DNA of 64,000 bases, from contig OX359247.1 of NCBI GenBank assembly GCA_947179485.1, positions 46,845,131-46,909,130 on the forward strand. Direction: 5' to 3'. The DNA is from Allacma fusca (taxonomy: Eukaryota > Arthropoda > Collembola > Symphypleona > Sminthuridae). This document shows positions 39,601 through 54,600 of this stretch, in pieces. The translations under genes and the position numbers were made by a program. The notes beneath the pieces are model-generated. The model was not told the origin of the DNA. It saw only the letters and a program-made list of their open reading frames with translations, and made no database searches. Each line of letters starts with the position of its first letter. Within the stretch, counting starts at the first letter, position 1.

Positions 39601-42600
39601 GAAGAACTTATTCACGGAAACGTATTTTTATACGGAGCTTCTACTATAGCAAATTTGGTTGTAGATATCATGTCAAATGTTTGCAAGCATTAGTGTCTAC
39701 AAAGAAATATGGAAATTATGGGGGGAAGTTAAAACGGGGATAAGTGGAGTGGGAATGAGTAGTACCTTCCCAGTACCATGTGCAAATGTTTTAAGGGCCG
39801 ACTGGATATAGTGTTGTGGGAAGGGAAGTAAAAAGCTTTTTACTGTATTTCATCGAGAAAGTGTTTCTTCTTAACTGCTTAATCAATACGTCAATAATTT
39901 CTTTCATTTCTACTCTTCAACTAAAGTGCTACTAGGCTCTGTGGGTTCTCCAGTCTCCTTTTTGTATGGGCATTTATGAAGCTGGATAGAAACACATTTG
40001 AAGCCAAATTCTTGCTTGGGATTTGTAACAAAAAGTACATATGAAAAAAGGGAGGAATTCTAAACGCTCTGGAGGAACATCTCCGTACAGGAAACTCATC
40101 CACTGGGGATGAGGGACTTTACCTTGAATTACTAGAATTCGGCTCAGAAGTGACGCTTGATGAGGACGTTGAGGAGGGGGATGAGGCGACGACGTTGGAC
40201 GTTATAGAGCTTGTCTTGGAGTTGGTTCTGGAAGGTGAGGATTTCCTGGGTGGCAGGGGCGGCGGGACAGTTTCCTGACTTGACTCTATCTGTCTGGAGC
40301 TCGTACCTCCATCTGACATTCCTTTGGTCATTTGTTCTTTAGGTCGATTGTTCAACTTGGGGACCCCAAAACTCAAGGCCAGTTCCAAGTCGAGTGGAAG
40401 ATCCTTCCGAACAGTATGTGGGGAGTCTCTTGGGGTGGTTCCAGGACTTCGACTGTCTCCCTGAATGGAGGAGAGAAAAGAAGTGATTTATTTTGAGGAC
40501 TTGTAATGGGCTGGAACAAACCATCTACGGTTAAAGATAAACTCTTACATTGTGTCAAAGGACTTTCTTAAATAAAACTCTCATGCATGAATCGATACTT
40601 GTGAGGAGTCAGCCAAAATCCATGCTACAAAAATTTCCTTCCTTTTCCCCCCCTCCCCAACTATCTCTAAATCTCAACCTACGCACAATACTTCCTTTGG
40701 CTTCGGAAACAACTTTTTCTGCTCCAGTAGGGGAATTTCCCTCATATCTATACACATACAGAGTAGCTTCAGTCGAGTAGAGAAAACGTCCATATGATTC
40801 CTCCAAACAGATGATAAATCACGGGAGTGAAAGTAATATCCTCAAAAATGTTGGTTTTCATGTCACGCCAGTATGCAAACATGTATCTATGTAGAGACTG
40901 GATGTGGAGGTGAAGCCAAACTTTGAGCTTTTTTTCAGGCCCCAGAAGGGAAATCTATTGCCAAATATGTTCAGATACGAAAAATACTGAACTCCCACAA
41001 AACTTTGATCCATTGACCTGTCTAAATTCAGAGGATGAATACGACCCCGGAACTAATAAACAGAGTGTGGGAATTAGAGTGAAAGTGTTTTTATAGAATC
41101 ATACTAGAATTCATTAATGAAAACTTTTAAGTAATTAATTATTTCAAGAGTTCAACTTCTGTCGTAAAAAAAAGTCATTTAAAATTGCAACTTATAATGG
41201 AATTTAGAAATACACTGAAATTTTCATAGTAATTGAATTGACAGGCTTATTTTTGCTCCTTCGCCGACAGTCTGCATACGTTGCTTGTATGGCTGTGCTT
41301 TTAACAAAATACAGATAAATAGCCATACATTTTAATTAGTCCGACAGCTGTGCCACTATAGGCTTGGGATTGTTTCTAATTTATAATGTTTGAGCCTAGG
41401 AAGGAAAATTCGTAGGAATTAAATTATTTAATTAAATTTAATAACTATTTTATTTGAGGAACACAGAAACCCTATGAGCTCTGTAGTGCTTAGTCATCAA
41501 AGGATACCGCAAATTATTGTTACCCCATAAATCATACATGTCAATTAATTTTTTCAATTAGGAAACGTATCGTTGACAACAAAACCCGCTCTCATTTTAT
41601 GAAACATGAGCTCCTTCAATATATCCTCTGTAGCTGGAAATTTGGAACATGCTGGATATACTGCTCCACTTTTACTACATGCCTATATGTCTGGAGTTCA
41701 GAAAATTTGTTCTGTTCGGAAAGTTTATATTAAATGGTGCTTATCTTCTATCCTAGTCTTCCAAAATAACTATGTACAATACAGTAGTGTTTTTTCCTCA
41801 GGCAAGAAAACTGATCCTAGAATTTAAAATACAGTGAAACCCACATTCCAAAAATTTACTAAATCTCTCAGTTTTCCGTTGAGATTCATGTACATATGTA
41901 TGTATGTAATTATATATCTGTATGCCAGATTCTGAAAATACACAAGCATTTTGTTTGGAATTTAAAATCCTTTGAACTGCTAATCCGTGGACTAGTTTTA
42001 GCTCCATATGTGATTCATTCATAGACACATATTCCTACAATGTGCCACTCGTCCAAGTTATTTCACAGAGACTTGACTTACGGGCAGTAGATATATCTAT
42101 CTACAGATAACTCTCTGAAAAACAAAATTTCGAGGAGCCCCAAATCGAAACCAAACCGTAGAGTACAGGAGACTGACTGAGTTTGAAAGGAAATCGAACA
42201 TTATTCCAGTGGTTTTGACATGAGTGATTTATGTGAGGGAAAAATGAAAAAAATGAACCTCAGATGGTTTCAACCATATAAAAAATGTGACTGTGTGTCA
42301 TCGTGACGGAACCTGGATCCAGAATTATTATAGAACAAACAAGAAGAAGTGTGGATGCAAAAGAGACTCCAGAAAAAAAAAGATTCTCAGCGGAAAAACT
42401 TGGATTGCTCCTCTTCTATTCCATTCTTTTTGAAGGAAGTTCAAAAATACTTGTTCCAGACCTTTCCCTAATTCAAGAAACAATTTCCCCCATTGAGATA
42501 TCTATAACTACACTACTTGTACCGAAACCCGAGAGACCCGGACAATGTACGGGATCAATAAAAATTCCATAAAATAACAATATGCCCATGGAAGTAGGTC

Positions 42601-45600
42601 TACATTTTAGGGAAAAACCAGCTGGAAAATAGAGCTACAATCAAATTCAGGAAGCCTCACTGTAGGGATGCACACGGAGACTTGGGAAAATGACGGGTAG
42701 ATTTGATAAACCTAACAGAGAGTCGACAAGTTTTGTAGAGGAAAAGTTTTTTTTCCCGAACGGACGTTTCCAGATGAAAATGTGTCTGAAATTGGGATTA
42801 AAATGTGTGAAAGCTGGGACTCAAGTGTCAAGTGTGCCACAAAGTTTTACTCTCTTAAAAAATTCTCCTCGTCCCCTTCCCCAACAATGCTCCTACATAT
42901 GTCTCTCCTTCTAATTTTACATTTCAACGGCCCGACCTCATAACGCGGCACCAGCTTTGACTATATAGAGAGGACGGCCTCTCCGAACCATTTTATGACT
43001 ACACATGGAATTTACTCCCTCAATATGAAAGAGTTAAGTCATAAATCCGGGAAACCATCATCATTACATGGGACGCAACTACCCCCGAAAGACCTGGGCT
43101 ATACTTCCAAGTAAAATCTTACACTGAGTAAATAATTCAACCAACATTTTTTCCATATATCCCCTCCACCTCTTTTCCTATTCATACACTAGGAAATTCC
43201 CTATTTTTAACCTCCTTGAAATTAATACAAGTTTTACGGTAAACTGATCCCACTTGGGGTACTTTTCTCCCCAAGATTTTCAAACCTTAATAATCTTGTC
43301 ACTTTTCATTTTAATACTGATCAAAATACACTAAAACTCCTCCAACTTGCGTACCATCAGAAGTAAATACATGAAAAAAAACTCCATAATGATCCCGCAT
43401 TCACGTAATTACATATTATGTAGAATACACTACAAAGAATTCTATACACCTCAGGAGAAACTCAGCTCAAGGAAACTTGTGAAGACTAAAGTTCTTTGGA
43501 ACTTCCTCCATATTGATATTCGTACTGACAAATTCTACTGAATAAAAATGAGGAGCAAAAATAAATCTGATGTCAATATAAAAAAAATCTTAAGATTAAC
43601 TTAGCTAGTGAGAGTGGGAGCTACTGTATAAAAATAAGATTTAATGTAAAAATATACAAAAGCAGAATTTTATAAGAGTTGTATATTCAGTAAGTTATAA
43701 CTGCATATAATTACGTATATAGATACAGTGCTTAAGAATTTGTAAATAATTCCTATTGGGAATTTCCCCCGTAAGTTTTGAGGAGGACTAGTAGGAATAG
43801 TAGCCTGGCCCTGGACTGTAGCCCTGGGTGCTGACTACAAGGGCAATCCTATTTAAAAAATTAAACCTGTACTCCCTCATGATTTGACAGAGTGGCTCTC
43901 TCTTGAGGAAAGAGCGAAAATTCAGGAGTAGTGTGCAAGTTCTGACAAGGTGCGTGTGAATGGTATCTTGTGATAAAGAACGTAACAAGATAAAAGCATC
44001 AATGACAAAAAAAAGCAGGAACAAAAAAAACAATGAGGTGGAGAAAGATAAGAAAAGCCCCTCCATGAAACTTGATAATAAAATGAGGTCTTACTCGACT
44101 ATCGGGAGTTTCGGATCGTGGTGAAAGCGCAAGAGCTTGCAAGGAATTGTTGACGTGACTCCAGCAGTTCCCAGAATCCTGTGGGATGACAACAGACAAA
44201 CCCAAATGGTATGAAGGCATATACAAAAGTGGTGATTCGTCTTATAGAGAACACACACACACACACACACACAAACACACAAAAACACACACACAGTTAT
44301 ATGTACATACAGACACCAACAAGGTACGGAGTCCACAGAAATGTTACTCACACATTTTTCCAACTTGAAAATCCACATGAATAAATTATGGAGACACAAA
44401 CATGTAAGCAGACTTGATGGCACACCTCAAACATTGCAAAAAAAACACATCAGCAGACAGAGAGACGGGGAAAAGCTAAATAAGAGAAGGTGAAGGAGAG
44501 AGAGGGGAAAGTTGAACTCAACAAGAGTCAACTTTATTCAAAGCGTTCTTCTGTGATCATCTTGGAACAGTTTCTTCGTCCTATCTTACACAAGGTACGA
44601 CTTCAATTACGTAGGAAAAGAGCTCTTTCATATATTCATGCGGATATGATAGTGCCGACGATATTTTATGGGATACATGGACAGTCTGGAGACAATGCTG
44701 AAGGGACATTTATTAAAGGTGTGCACGAGGGTGGGAGATGAGAGGGAAAGTAATTTAAAAGTCGCAAATTCTTTTGCAATGTTCAATCCCATTACAAGTG
44801 TAAATATCCACTCCTACCATGTATGTATGTACATAGCTATTAGTTCCCGAAAAGGTGATATATCCGCTGTCAACCACTTCCTTTGTGACTCCCAGCTTTC
44901 AATTTATTTGTAGTGTATAGACATGTAATAAAAAATCTTCCTTGCATTCCTGAGCATGAGGTTTTTCCCTTGACGAAAAGCCAATATTACAGGTGGAAAG
45001 AAAGCTGTTTACTAAATTGTGAGGCAACTAGACACAAGCAAACTAGAAGCGTACATTATTACGTATGTATGTATCTACGTATATAATTAAATCGGACTCA
45101 CATCTATGACAGTAAATCTGCGCTAGGAAATCATTTTCGTACTTTTATCGAATCCAATATTGAATTATACAAACGGAAGCAATATCTATCCCCCTTGATA
45201 ATCCTTCCCTTTGAAATGACACTCGTCAGTAAATAATAAAACTGAGAGAGTCAGCAATAGCGGAGGGAAAATTTTCTAGGAGCCTATGGAAGATCTGCTG
45301 GAATTGAGGAGCTACAGGGAAAAAGAATTCCTCCGGTAATCAATACCTGTAAGAGGTTTTCATAACCTGCATCTTCCCTAATTCCAGAGGGAGATAAACA
45401 TGTCATTTCTCTCAGGAAATGTGCAAAGTAGACAAGTAAAAGTAATCTCATAAATTATGCAATGATAATGGCACTAGTTGAAGATGCTTCATTATTACTT
45501 GCCCCACCAAGGAGATGTTTATCACGAGAGCTCTACATACGTAGCACACATACAATATGCATGTATATGTATAAATCTACAATACTCGCTCCAAAATTAA

Positions 45601-48600
45601 GCCCTTTTTTTTGTAAGAGCAATCCTAGTGCTCCTCATGGGCAGAAAAAAAACTGAGCCTGTTTCTGCCACGAAATAAGGAACACACTGAATTTCGGGAC
45701 CTTTACCGATGAACTTCATAAATACTTAAAAAAAACACTGGTTCCTTCACGATCTACATATATATTTACTAAAATTTTAAAATAATGTATCCTTTAGATA
45801 CAGGACCTGAAGTCGCAGTATTCAAAACATTCGGGAAGGAAAAATTGAACCAAGTCTGTATCTGTACGTGTACATATCCCTACACTCACAATCACATGGG
45901 TGATATTCATAAAGTAGCTGCACTCATGAAGCAAAGGCCTGCAAGCAAAATTGCTGGTACGTAGGAATATAATCGTCAAGCAAAAATTAATACCTTCCTC
46001 CAGGGTTGTTTTTTTCCAAAAAATTACCTCACGTAGATAATTATTTATTGTTAGTGTAATAAAGTCTATATGTGGATACAAGAAGTCCATCTAGCATGTA
46101 CAATCTTCCTTCTACGATCTCTTTTTCATCCTAACAGCCAACCTATGTAGATATGAGCAGGAATTTAATGAATACTTACTTTTACTGTTTGTCTCATATC
46201 GTACAATTAGAGGAGCATTATCTTTGCAACTATCATCTCGGGTGCTGGGTACTACTGCCTCTTGGTGTTTAAAATTATGTTTGCTGCAATTGAATCCGAA
46301 CTATTTATTTTAGTACACGTAATTACATACATACATAATTATGTATACCTGGTGTAAGGGAGTCAGTGTGCAATTGCAATCTCATATGCTAGCAAGAAAG
46401 GGATTGTATTGTGGCAAAAGAATGGCAATAGTAGCTCTATAAGAAAAATTCAATCTCAGAGCTAAACTTGAGCAAATACAAGAAGTAGGAAAAATTCAAT
46501 GGGAACTTTTACATGCAATGATAATCATCTATGTCAGTCGGAGGAATGTAAGAAACCATGAAAGATAAAGTTTGAGAAGCACTCGTAAAATATTGGCTGT
46601 GTATGTAGAGCATTCTTCCTTCTCTCGAAAAAAGGCACTTATACTATTGATCCGCCCTGTAATACATACAGATATGCCTGGTAACTGTGGTCGCTTTGGG
46701 ATTCAAAGAATTCCAAAATAAAACTTGCAAACCGCATGTAAATTGAAGATTAAACAAGCCCAAAACCACATTACGTTCTACTTACACGAGTACGCGTGTA
46801 TGTATAAAAAGCAGATAACTTATTGCGTATCAAAGCTGGGTAAATTGCGACTGGGAAAAATCAGGTTTCCCAAAGATGAAACTCCAGGAAAAAAAAATTC
46901 AATCATGTTCAAGTTCAATAGTTCAAACCATAAGATGGAATGTATTGATTTATGAACTTCATCCCCTATATAATGTTAACAAAATGCTTATTTCCCCACT
47001 TAAAAATACAATCTCTTCAGAAATTTCACAAAATAAATCATACAAAGACCCTCATCGTGAATGATGCGATTTCATGCACAAAACAGTATCTGTAGTCTCG
47101 TGAATCATTAAAAGTCATGCTGGTGAGAATTATGATGGTTGGATTCATTTCTAAACTAAAACTCTCCTCAAGTACAACTCCAATGGAATTTCAAACCCAT
47201 ACATCAGGCGGAATTTCATCTCAACATATTATGCATGTAATTATACTCTTGCGTGCATATGTAAGCGGGAGAAGAAACTAAAAATATAAGGGGAAATTTC
47301 CATGGGAGAGAAGCAGGAAATTATAGACGGAAAGTCTTTTGCTGGAAATCGATTTATCACTTGTCTTACTTGAAGTAGCACACCCCCGTACGGCAAAGTA
47401 CATGCTTCCAAACATGCATAAGCATAGATACATACTATATATGTGGAACTATACGTACGCTGTAGAGTCTTTTTTCAAATGATGAGACTTTCATTACAGC
47501 GGAATTTCTCCAGTTTCTAACTTTGAAAAATTTTCCTTGACGTGAATTTTTGTCTATAATTTTTATAATGCCTACTATAGGAAGGACTGGGTCAAATACG
47601 TCTGTATTTTTCATTTATATAAACTATTTATCTTAACTATGTAGGTACAATTTTGAAATCCCTGGAAATAAGAGCTGAAAATTCCATCGTCATCCCTCGG
47701 AGTTCGTTATTATTTTTCTTGCTGATATAATGGCTTAAGAATTATTAATAAAATCTTGGAATGGGATCTATTGCATCACAGCTTCAAATTGACCAAAACC
47801 TTTGCTCCCTCCTGATTTCCAATCGATACTAAACCAATTAATGTAATGATTCTATTTACCCTCCTGCAGCAAATGTCATCGTAAAAGTTCAAAATTGCGA
47901 TACTGAGAACGGTTTCAAAGTCCCAGACAAAAATGGACAGTTAACTCGTTGAGGCGATTGACTGTAGCTTTGATTGCAGAGCCCCATCAATTACTTCTTT
48001 TTACAGCTCTACTTCTGTACTTCCAGTTTTTAATGACTCAAATTTAACCCAATGGTTCAAGTTCAATAGCCACGATAGATGTCGAACTATTAGAAGTATT
48101 TTGTGGGAGAGTAAATGATATTGCTATCAGGGCACGCAAGAAAGAACTTGAAAGGATCAAGTATACTTAGATGAAAAAGCTTTAGCTACAACAATTATGG
48201 AACTGCTCACATCGTAAAGAAGAAATGGAAAAGGGTACATGTACACACGCCCAACAATACCAGCGAAGTAGCTGCCATAAAATCCGACGAACAGAAAGTA
48301 AGCAATCACAGCCCTCCCAGGCTCGTTTTTATTCCGCCGTAAAACAAGACGACGTTTTAAAAATCCAAATATATACGGAACCTTTCCTCTGAACCAGAGA
48401 AAAAAAAAAGAATGATTTCAATTCATTAAAACCATGGCCTCCAAAACCAAACCACCCAAAAAAAACGGAGCCTGGTTTGCTACATCCTGATAAAAAGTCA
48501 TACGGTAAAGTTTATAAACTCCATATGAAAGTCATTGCAGGCTGCACATACTTACGACATTTTTATACACGCATACATAGCATCCAACCACAGTTGTCTA

Positions 48601-51600
48601 CACAAACACGTAGAGCACACTTCATTATCAAGCAGATACAACTAACTTGGATACCATTTTATTACATTTTTCACCCCCCAGCTCTGTTACTAGAATACAT
48701 AGTAGTACATAAGCATTAATAAATAGGAGTGTAGGTAAAATTCATATATAGTTTCGGACTCCGGCTCTAAGCATGTATGTCTGTACCTTTAAACAAGCAG
48801 CAATAGCATACTAATAAATGAAGCTCCAATGTAAATTAATACGAGCGAAATTTGCAAGTTTTTGCAGTAAATTAGGATCTCAAAGCATAGCCCTATGGAA
48901 AAATGTCCAGGACTTTAGTAGTTTCAAAATGGCATATTACATGGAGAGGGAAATTCGATGACAGGATTACAATAATGAGTGTATTAATATGCATAATGGT
49001 ACAAGTGGTACTAACTCATTCATACATACACGAGACGGTGAGTCCACCCGATAAATAAGTAAGTACACAAAGCCTTAATATTACACAGAGTAGATTACCA
49101 AACACAGGCTTGTACTAGCCAAATTATTAAAGACCGACACAAAACAGCATAATAAATGTAAACCTAAACCACAAGCAAGCAAAAAATGCATACCCATACA
49201 TTCTACAAGCACATGGAGGGATAGGCAGGAAAGGTGGCATATCAAATCAAAAATTCAAGGTTTACTCACATGCAGATACAACTGTGCAAAATTTTTTGCC
49301 TACCTTATTTCAACGCCTACAAGCACTCAAATTTAACTACATTTCAATATCTCCTCAACAACAGAATGACAATGAATTATCACCTATTCTCATTCTCATG
49401 CACATCCACTGGAAAACTTGAGACAATGTGAGTTAGATAGTAAAATCCCTAAATGTTATGCTTGCATCACACATATTTATAAATACATAGCAACTCTGAA
49501 GAAATTATATTTTCTCTTTAATAGCATTTTCATCGTACAGCCGTAACATATTCATTCCAAAACCCCATTAAGATATTAAACTTGACACATTTCAAAAGTA
49601 CATAGACCGAGCCATCATGTAAAATAGATTACGGACAATGATCAGGAAACACACTTGCATGTATCTCGTTAACTAATATGATAAACAAAACCAAAAATCC
49701 TAATATAATCACTTCAATTGTGCTCATAGATTTAAGTAAGTACAAGAGGCAATAAGATGAGTTCAAACAGGTTGGTATACGTACTAAATAAAATAAATAT
49801 CTCCACGACAATTACATCTTCCTATTGTACAACCATAGCCTGTAACGTTTAGGACTGTTGGCAACACAAGCACTGAAAAAATCTTTAAATTACTTGCTAT
49901 ACTTCACTGCATATGAGAAGGCTAGATTTCAACAGTACTGACCAAATATTAATTTCATTGCGAAAAAATCAAAAACCAAACAACTTGAACATTAATCATG
50001 TCTCTTTAGACTCCATACCTTCACCCATGCCGACAATCCCTATACACTTATAATTAAGTGTGCAAAAACTAGCAATATAAATGTCGGCTCAGTTTCATCC
50101 TTAATTGTCAGAATTTTTTTTGAGGATATTTGCGACCACAACGATAACTATTAGTAAACATCAAACATCACAAATGCAGTTTCGCAACAAAAAAAACGTG
50201 CAAACATTCAGTTATGCCGTACTAACGCAAACTATGACAAATTTTGCACAAATGTACACACTCAGGAATCAGCATTATGTATTATAACTCGTAAATACCA
50301 TGCAAATTACAAAAATAGTCAAAACCAAGACTGAAAATGTATGTAATATTTACTTAATATTAGAGTCTTTCTTTTCTGCATAAGCAGTCAAAACTCAGTA
50401 TTTTACAGAAGACATCATTCCTCAATACCGACTGACTAGGCTTAATATAATAAAATAGTAATTTAATATTTGATTAGCTACTGATTTGTCAATACCGTTA
50501 ACTTACAAAAAAATTTCTTTAATAAGATACAGACAGAATACATAAAAACAGTGTAGCATTTTATGTGATTAAAAAAATCTGCAGGTTAGTTTAAAATTTA
50601 CAAAAACACAAAAGTTAGAATACACAGTAGTAATAAGATTACATTCCATCTGGCAATTAGTTTGTGGTGCAATCATAACGGCCGAGTATTATCGTATCAC
50701 TATCTACTTGGCAAATATTGTTTGAATACAACTTCTATCAAAATCATTCAGCTATGTATGCATGTTTATATCGGGATTGCTTTAAAAATTGACAAAAAAA
50801 GTATTTTTCAATCATAACAACATTCCATACGAATATTCATGCTATTTTAAAGGTAACATAACTTTGTACAACGATAATTACTTGAGACAAGTACTGAATA
50901 TGCAACAAAATCATCCATTTTTTTGCACACAAAAGCTTAGTGTTTCGTGCGGTATCATCTCCGTTCATTAGTTTTCGCTTGCCTGTAACTGTGTGTAGAG
51001 TAGACAATTGATGAGTACACATAAACAGCAGCAGAAACGGAACGTATACAATTTTAAATTTTTAAAACAAAAAACCTGCTACTACATTACAGTTCTACAG
51101 TACAAATCTCGGCACAAACAAGTTATATTAAATACAGACTATATCAAGTATCCAGCAATGAATTAAAATCATCCAAATTCCCCAAAATCAAAAAACCACA
51201 AGCCAAAAAATCGACTATACATAAACACAGTCTTTGATTTCAAAGAAATAATACAAGCCCAGAAACTTTCCACAGTGCGTTGATTCCGATTAACTTTGTG
51301 CAGCATTGACCCAAGTATTATTTTATACATACTTTAGTTTAACAATAAGTATTCATTGAATCGTTTCAGTCAAAGACACTTATTACATTGCAAATGCAGT
51401 AAAACATCCAGTGGAAACACAGGATAAACAATCCTGTCCAACAAATTTGATAACTAGAGCAGAGCAAGACAATAGCAAATGTGATATATTAATGGAATCC
51501 TTCAAATACATCGGCATCTTAAGCTATACATTGGCGAGCCGTTCAGCAGCGATTTAACAGTAGCAAAACACATTTGTAAAAGGCTGTTCACATGGCGGGA

Positions 51601-54600
51601 CAAAAAACACAATAACATGTAGTACATATTATAGCAGTGGCAGAAACAATCACAAATGACATCAAGAAATCACAGGTGAGTGTGGCAGGTGCTGTTCATC
51701 TACCTCATCATCTTCATCCAAATCCACTAGATTTCCCGTGGACCCCGCCTTATGTTGTCTTCTTGGATCAAAAGGGTCTACAACAATTGATTCAGTTCCT
51801 TTTATTTCCGCCCGGCAGAATGGACAACCCTGAGGCCCTTCAGACTCCTAAAATATGTAAAAAGTGTATTAGTGTCATTTGAGCTTCAATACCAGAAAAC
51901 ATTCAAATTCAAAAAATATTACACTCGAAATAATTTATTTCATAAATAGCAAAATCTTGCAACTTCCCTTAACAACCCTTTCTATTGTACAAAGGAAATA
52001 GCATAGGGGTTTAAAAACAAATAATACTGTGTATTAGATGAAAATTATAAATACATACTTGTATTCACTGTACATCCAAACGTTTTTTTCCACTAAATTC
52101 AGATTATAACAAAGTTCAGTTTTATCTTGAAAGAATTTAATATCAGTAGGAATAAAATCTAATTTCTGACATTACAATACACTTCCACCTTAACAATTCA
52201 GCTGTAGGTCTTGTTGACGACCAATTTTCGCAACTGATGCTGAAATATGTGTATATGTAAACTGTAAGGAATTAGAAAACTTAATAAAAAACTTACAAAA
52301 TAAATACTTCATTTACCAATCAGTACTGCACACAATCTATGATGAATGCTTCAATACTAACAATTTCCATTTGGCTTAAGTAGGCAGTAAAATAATTCAA
52401 ATGCAACAAATAAAAACCAATGAACTAACATTGTTCAGTAAAATTCATTTTTTGCATCTAGTTGTAACATCAACAAAAAATATAGAAATAGTATTGAATC
52501 CCACTTCCTGTTAGCATAAATTTATTACACACATTGCATTTTTCAAGCTTTCCTTCCAGACTAACAAGAAAAGATCCAGATTCTATGAATCTCGTAATTA
52601 ATCACCTGCCATGACGTCAAGCAAGGAGTACAAAGTAGATGTCCACATGGTTCAATTCGAATATCTTTATCATTCTCAGCGCAAATTTTGCATAGCTGAA
52701 ACGTCGAACCCATCTCACAGTACAGCTCATATTGCTCTTGGGTCACCCTGACATGATCCTCAGGTGTCAATTGAACCGCTGAGGACAAATCCGGATTAAC
52801 ATTCCGACCATCTGGGTACAAATAGCTGTAAAAAAACAAGTTCAAAAAAATGAGAACGTGCGCTATGTCATATATATGTTCATTTCAAATAAAATCGTTA
52901 CTCATTTGCCAAAAAATATCAGCCATTGAGGGACACTCGTGCCGTGCCAACCTTCCTCATTAATACTTTTGGAGATACAAAATACACCGTATAATTATAC
53001 AGTGCAACCTCTGTTCGAACATTTTCCATAAAACTAGTTTTCATCCAAGGAGTTGTAGGCTTTAGTGTACATATAACTATCTCCTCTCATTCTTAAACAT
53101 CCTCTCATTCTGACATGCCTACGTCAGCATGCTTACTGGCAGACGTAAACTTGCCATCTTCGTCAACAACATAACCCTTTCCGTGTATTTCATTCAAATT
53201 TTTTTTACACGTATCCTGGTTCGGTGCAATATTGCAAGATAGTAAAAAACATGTGAGATTTAAATATGTACCCCTTCGTCCTCGTATACTACTGAAACTT
53301 TATACTATTAGAGAGTGGGCGAGGAGAAAAAATAAAAACTTCATGCGTGAAGACTTCAGAACTGTACTAACTTCTCTATATAACTATTACTATAAAATGT
53401 AGTACTAAATGAATTCCGAAGCATCTCAATGACGTCTATTCAATGAGGGAAGGAAGTAAGGTCAGGAAATACTGAAACCGAAAAAAACACGAGGTACATG
53501 CATACAGATGTCGGGTCGAAGATAAAAAGTAGATCTTTTGGCATCCGTATCTATTTACAAAGCTAAATGATAAATGCTGTAGAGGCATAAAGTACTTGCA
53601 TAAAAAAACTTACAATCCTTCTCTAAATCCATCGAGGAGTGCTTGGCACAGAGACTTATTCTGAGGGATCGTCTGCAAAATGTTCCCATCAATTGTCACG
53701 TAGCCGATGGCCCACTGGCCCAAACGGGTGCAGCTCAGTCGAAACACGTAACTGTCAACGAATTCAACAAGAAAAAAATACATATCCTCATACTTTAATG
53801 GAAATTCAACAGCATTAGTCAACACATTTCTTCAAACTGTAAGCGTACGTATATTTTACAACACTTGATTCTGAATAAGCAATTACTCACTTGCATTAAT
53901 GTTCCAAACACATGCAATAAAAACATACATAAATACAATCCATGTATGTATGCACATAGATCTATCCTACATATAAGTAATCTACATACATACGTGCAGT
54001 AATTTTAAAACATTTTGACAAACCCTCCGACTGTACATCAAAAACTTTAAATATGTATGTATAATTAATTAACAGTAAGTAATAAATAGGTCTTCAGAAA
54101 ACTATTTACACAAATACGTATACTGAGCAGAAAATATTCCATATCCAAATACATATTTGTAATTAGTTATATGTACCATAATTTATTCAACTCACCTTCC
54201 CGGCTTTGAAATGTATTTTTGCAGTCTTGCTTTGACTTCATCGTACGTCAAGAAGGCCACATATCCAGGATGTGTGACAGCGAGTATTTGCCAATTACGC
54301 AGCAAAGTTGACCAGGGTTGGAACAGTCTAATTAAAATTATTTCAACATAAAATGAGTTTCACAACAAAAATAAAATGTTTTTCAATTTAGCTATGTCTT
54401 GCTCAATATCCAGCCCTAATTAATTTACATAATCGAAAATTCCCTAAACTCACGCGGAAAAATTATAAGCTCATAATATTTCCTGCAAACGCATACTTCC
54501 ACTGTAATCTAAACCTAAACCTAGAGAGAAACTAATTCCAAGGAAATTATGCTTACGGACATTGTATTTTCAATCTAAGGCAGGCATAATTACAAACTTA

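Larger units (their letters stand above)
40461..51703 (-). other. Largest recognised Cbl intron, with candidate cassette exon
   Basis: 11.2 kb between the acidic-patch exon and the SH3-ligand exon. It contains the candidate 84-nt exon at 44095-44178 and a (CA)n tract at 44250-44295. About 48.3-51.7 kb is G-poor on the plus strand and could instead be a short-isoform 3' UTR. Further Ser/Pro-rich exons could hide here, since such sequence is hard to recognise. Confidence 0.6.

Noticed and set aside
40609-40806. Minus-strand Gly/Glu-rich frame just upstream of the SH3-ligand exon
   Set aside because: No convincing acceptor or donor, and including it would not preserve the phase of neighbouring Cbl exons.
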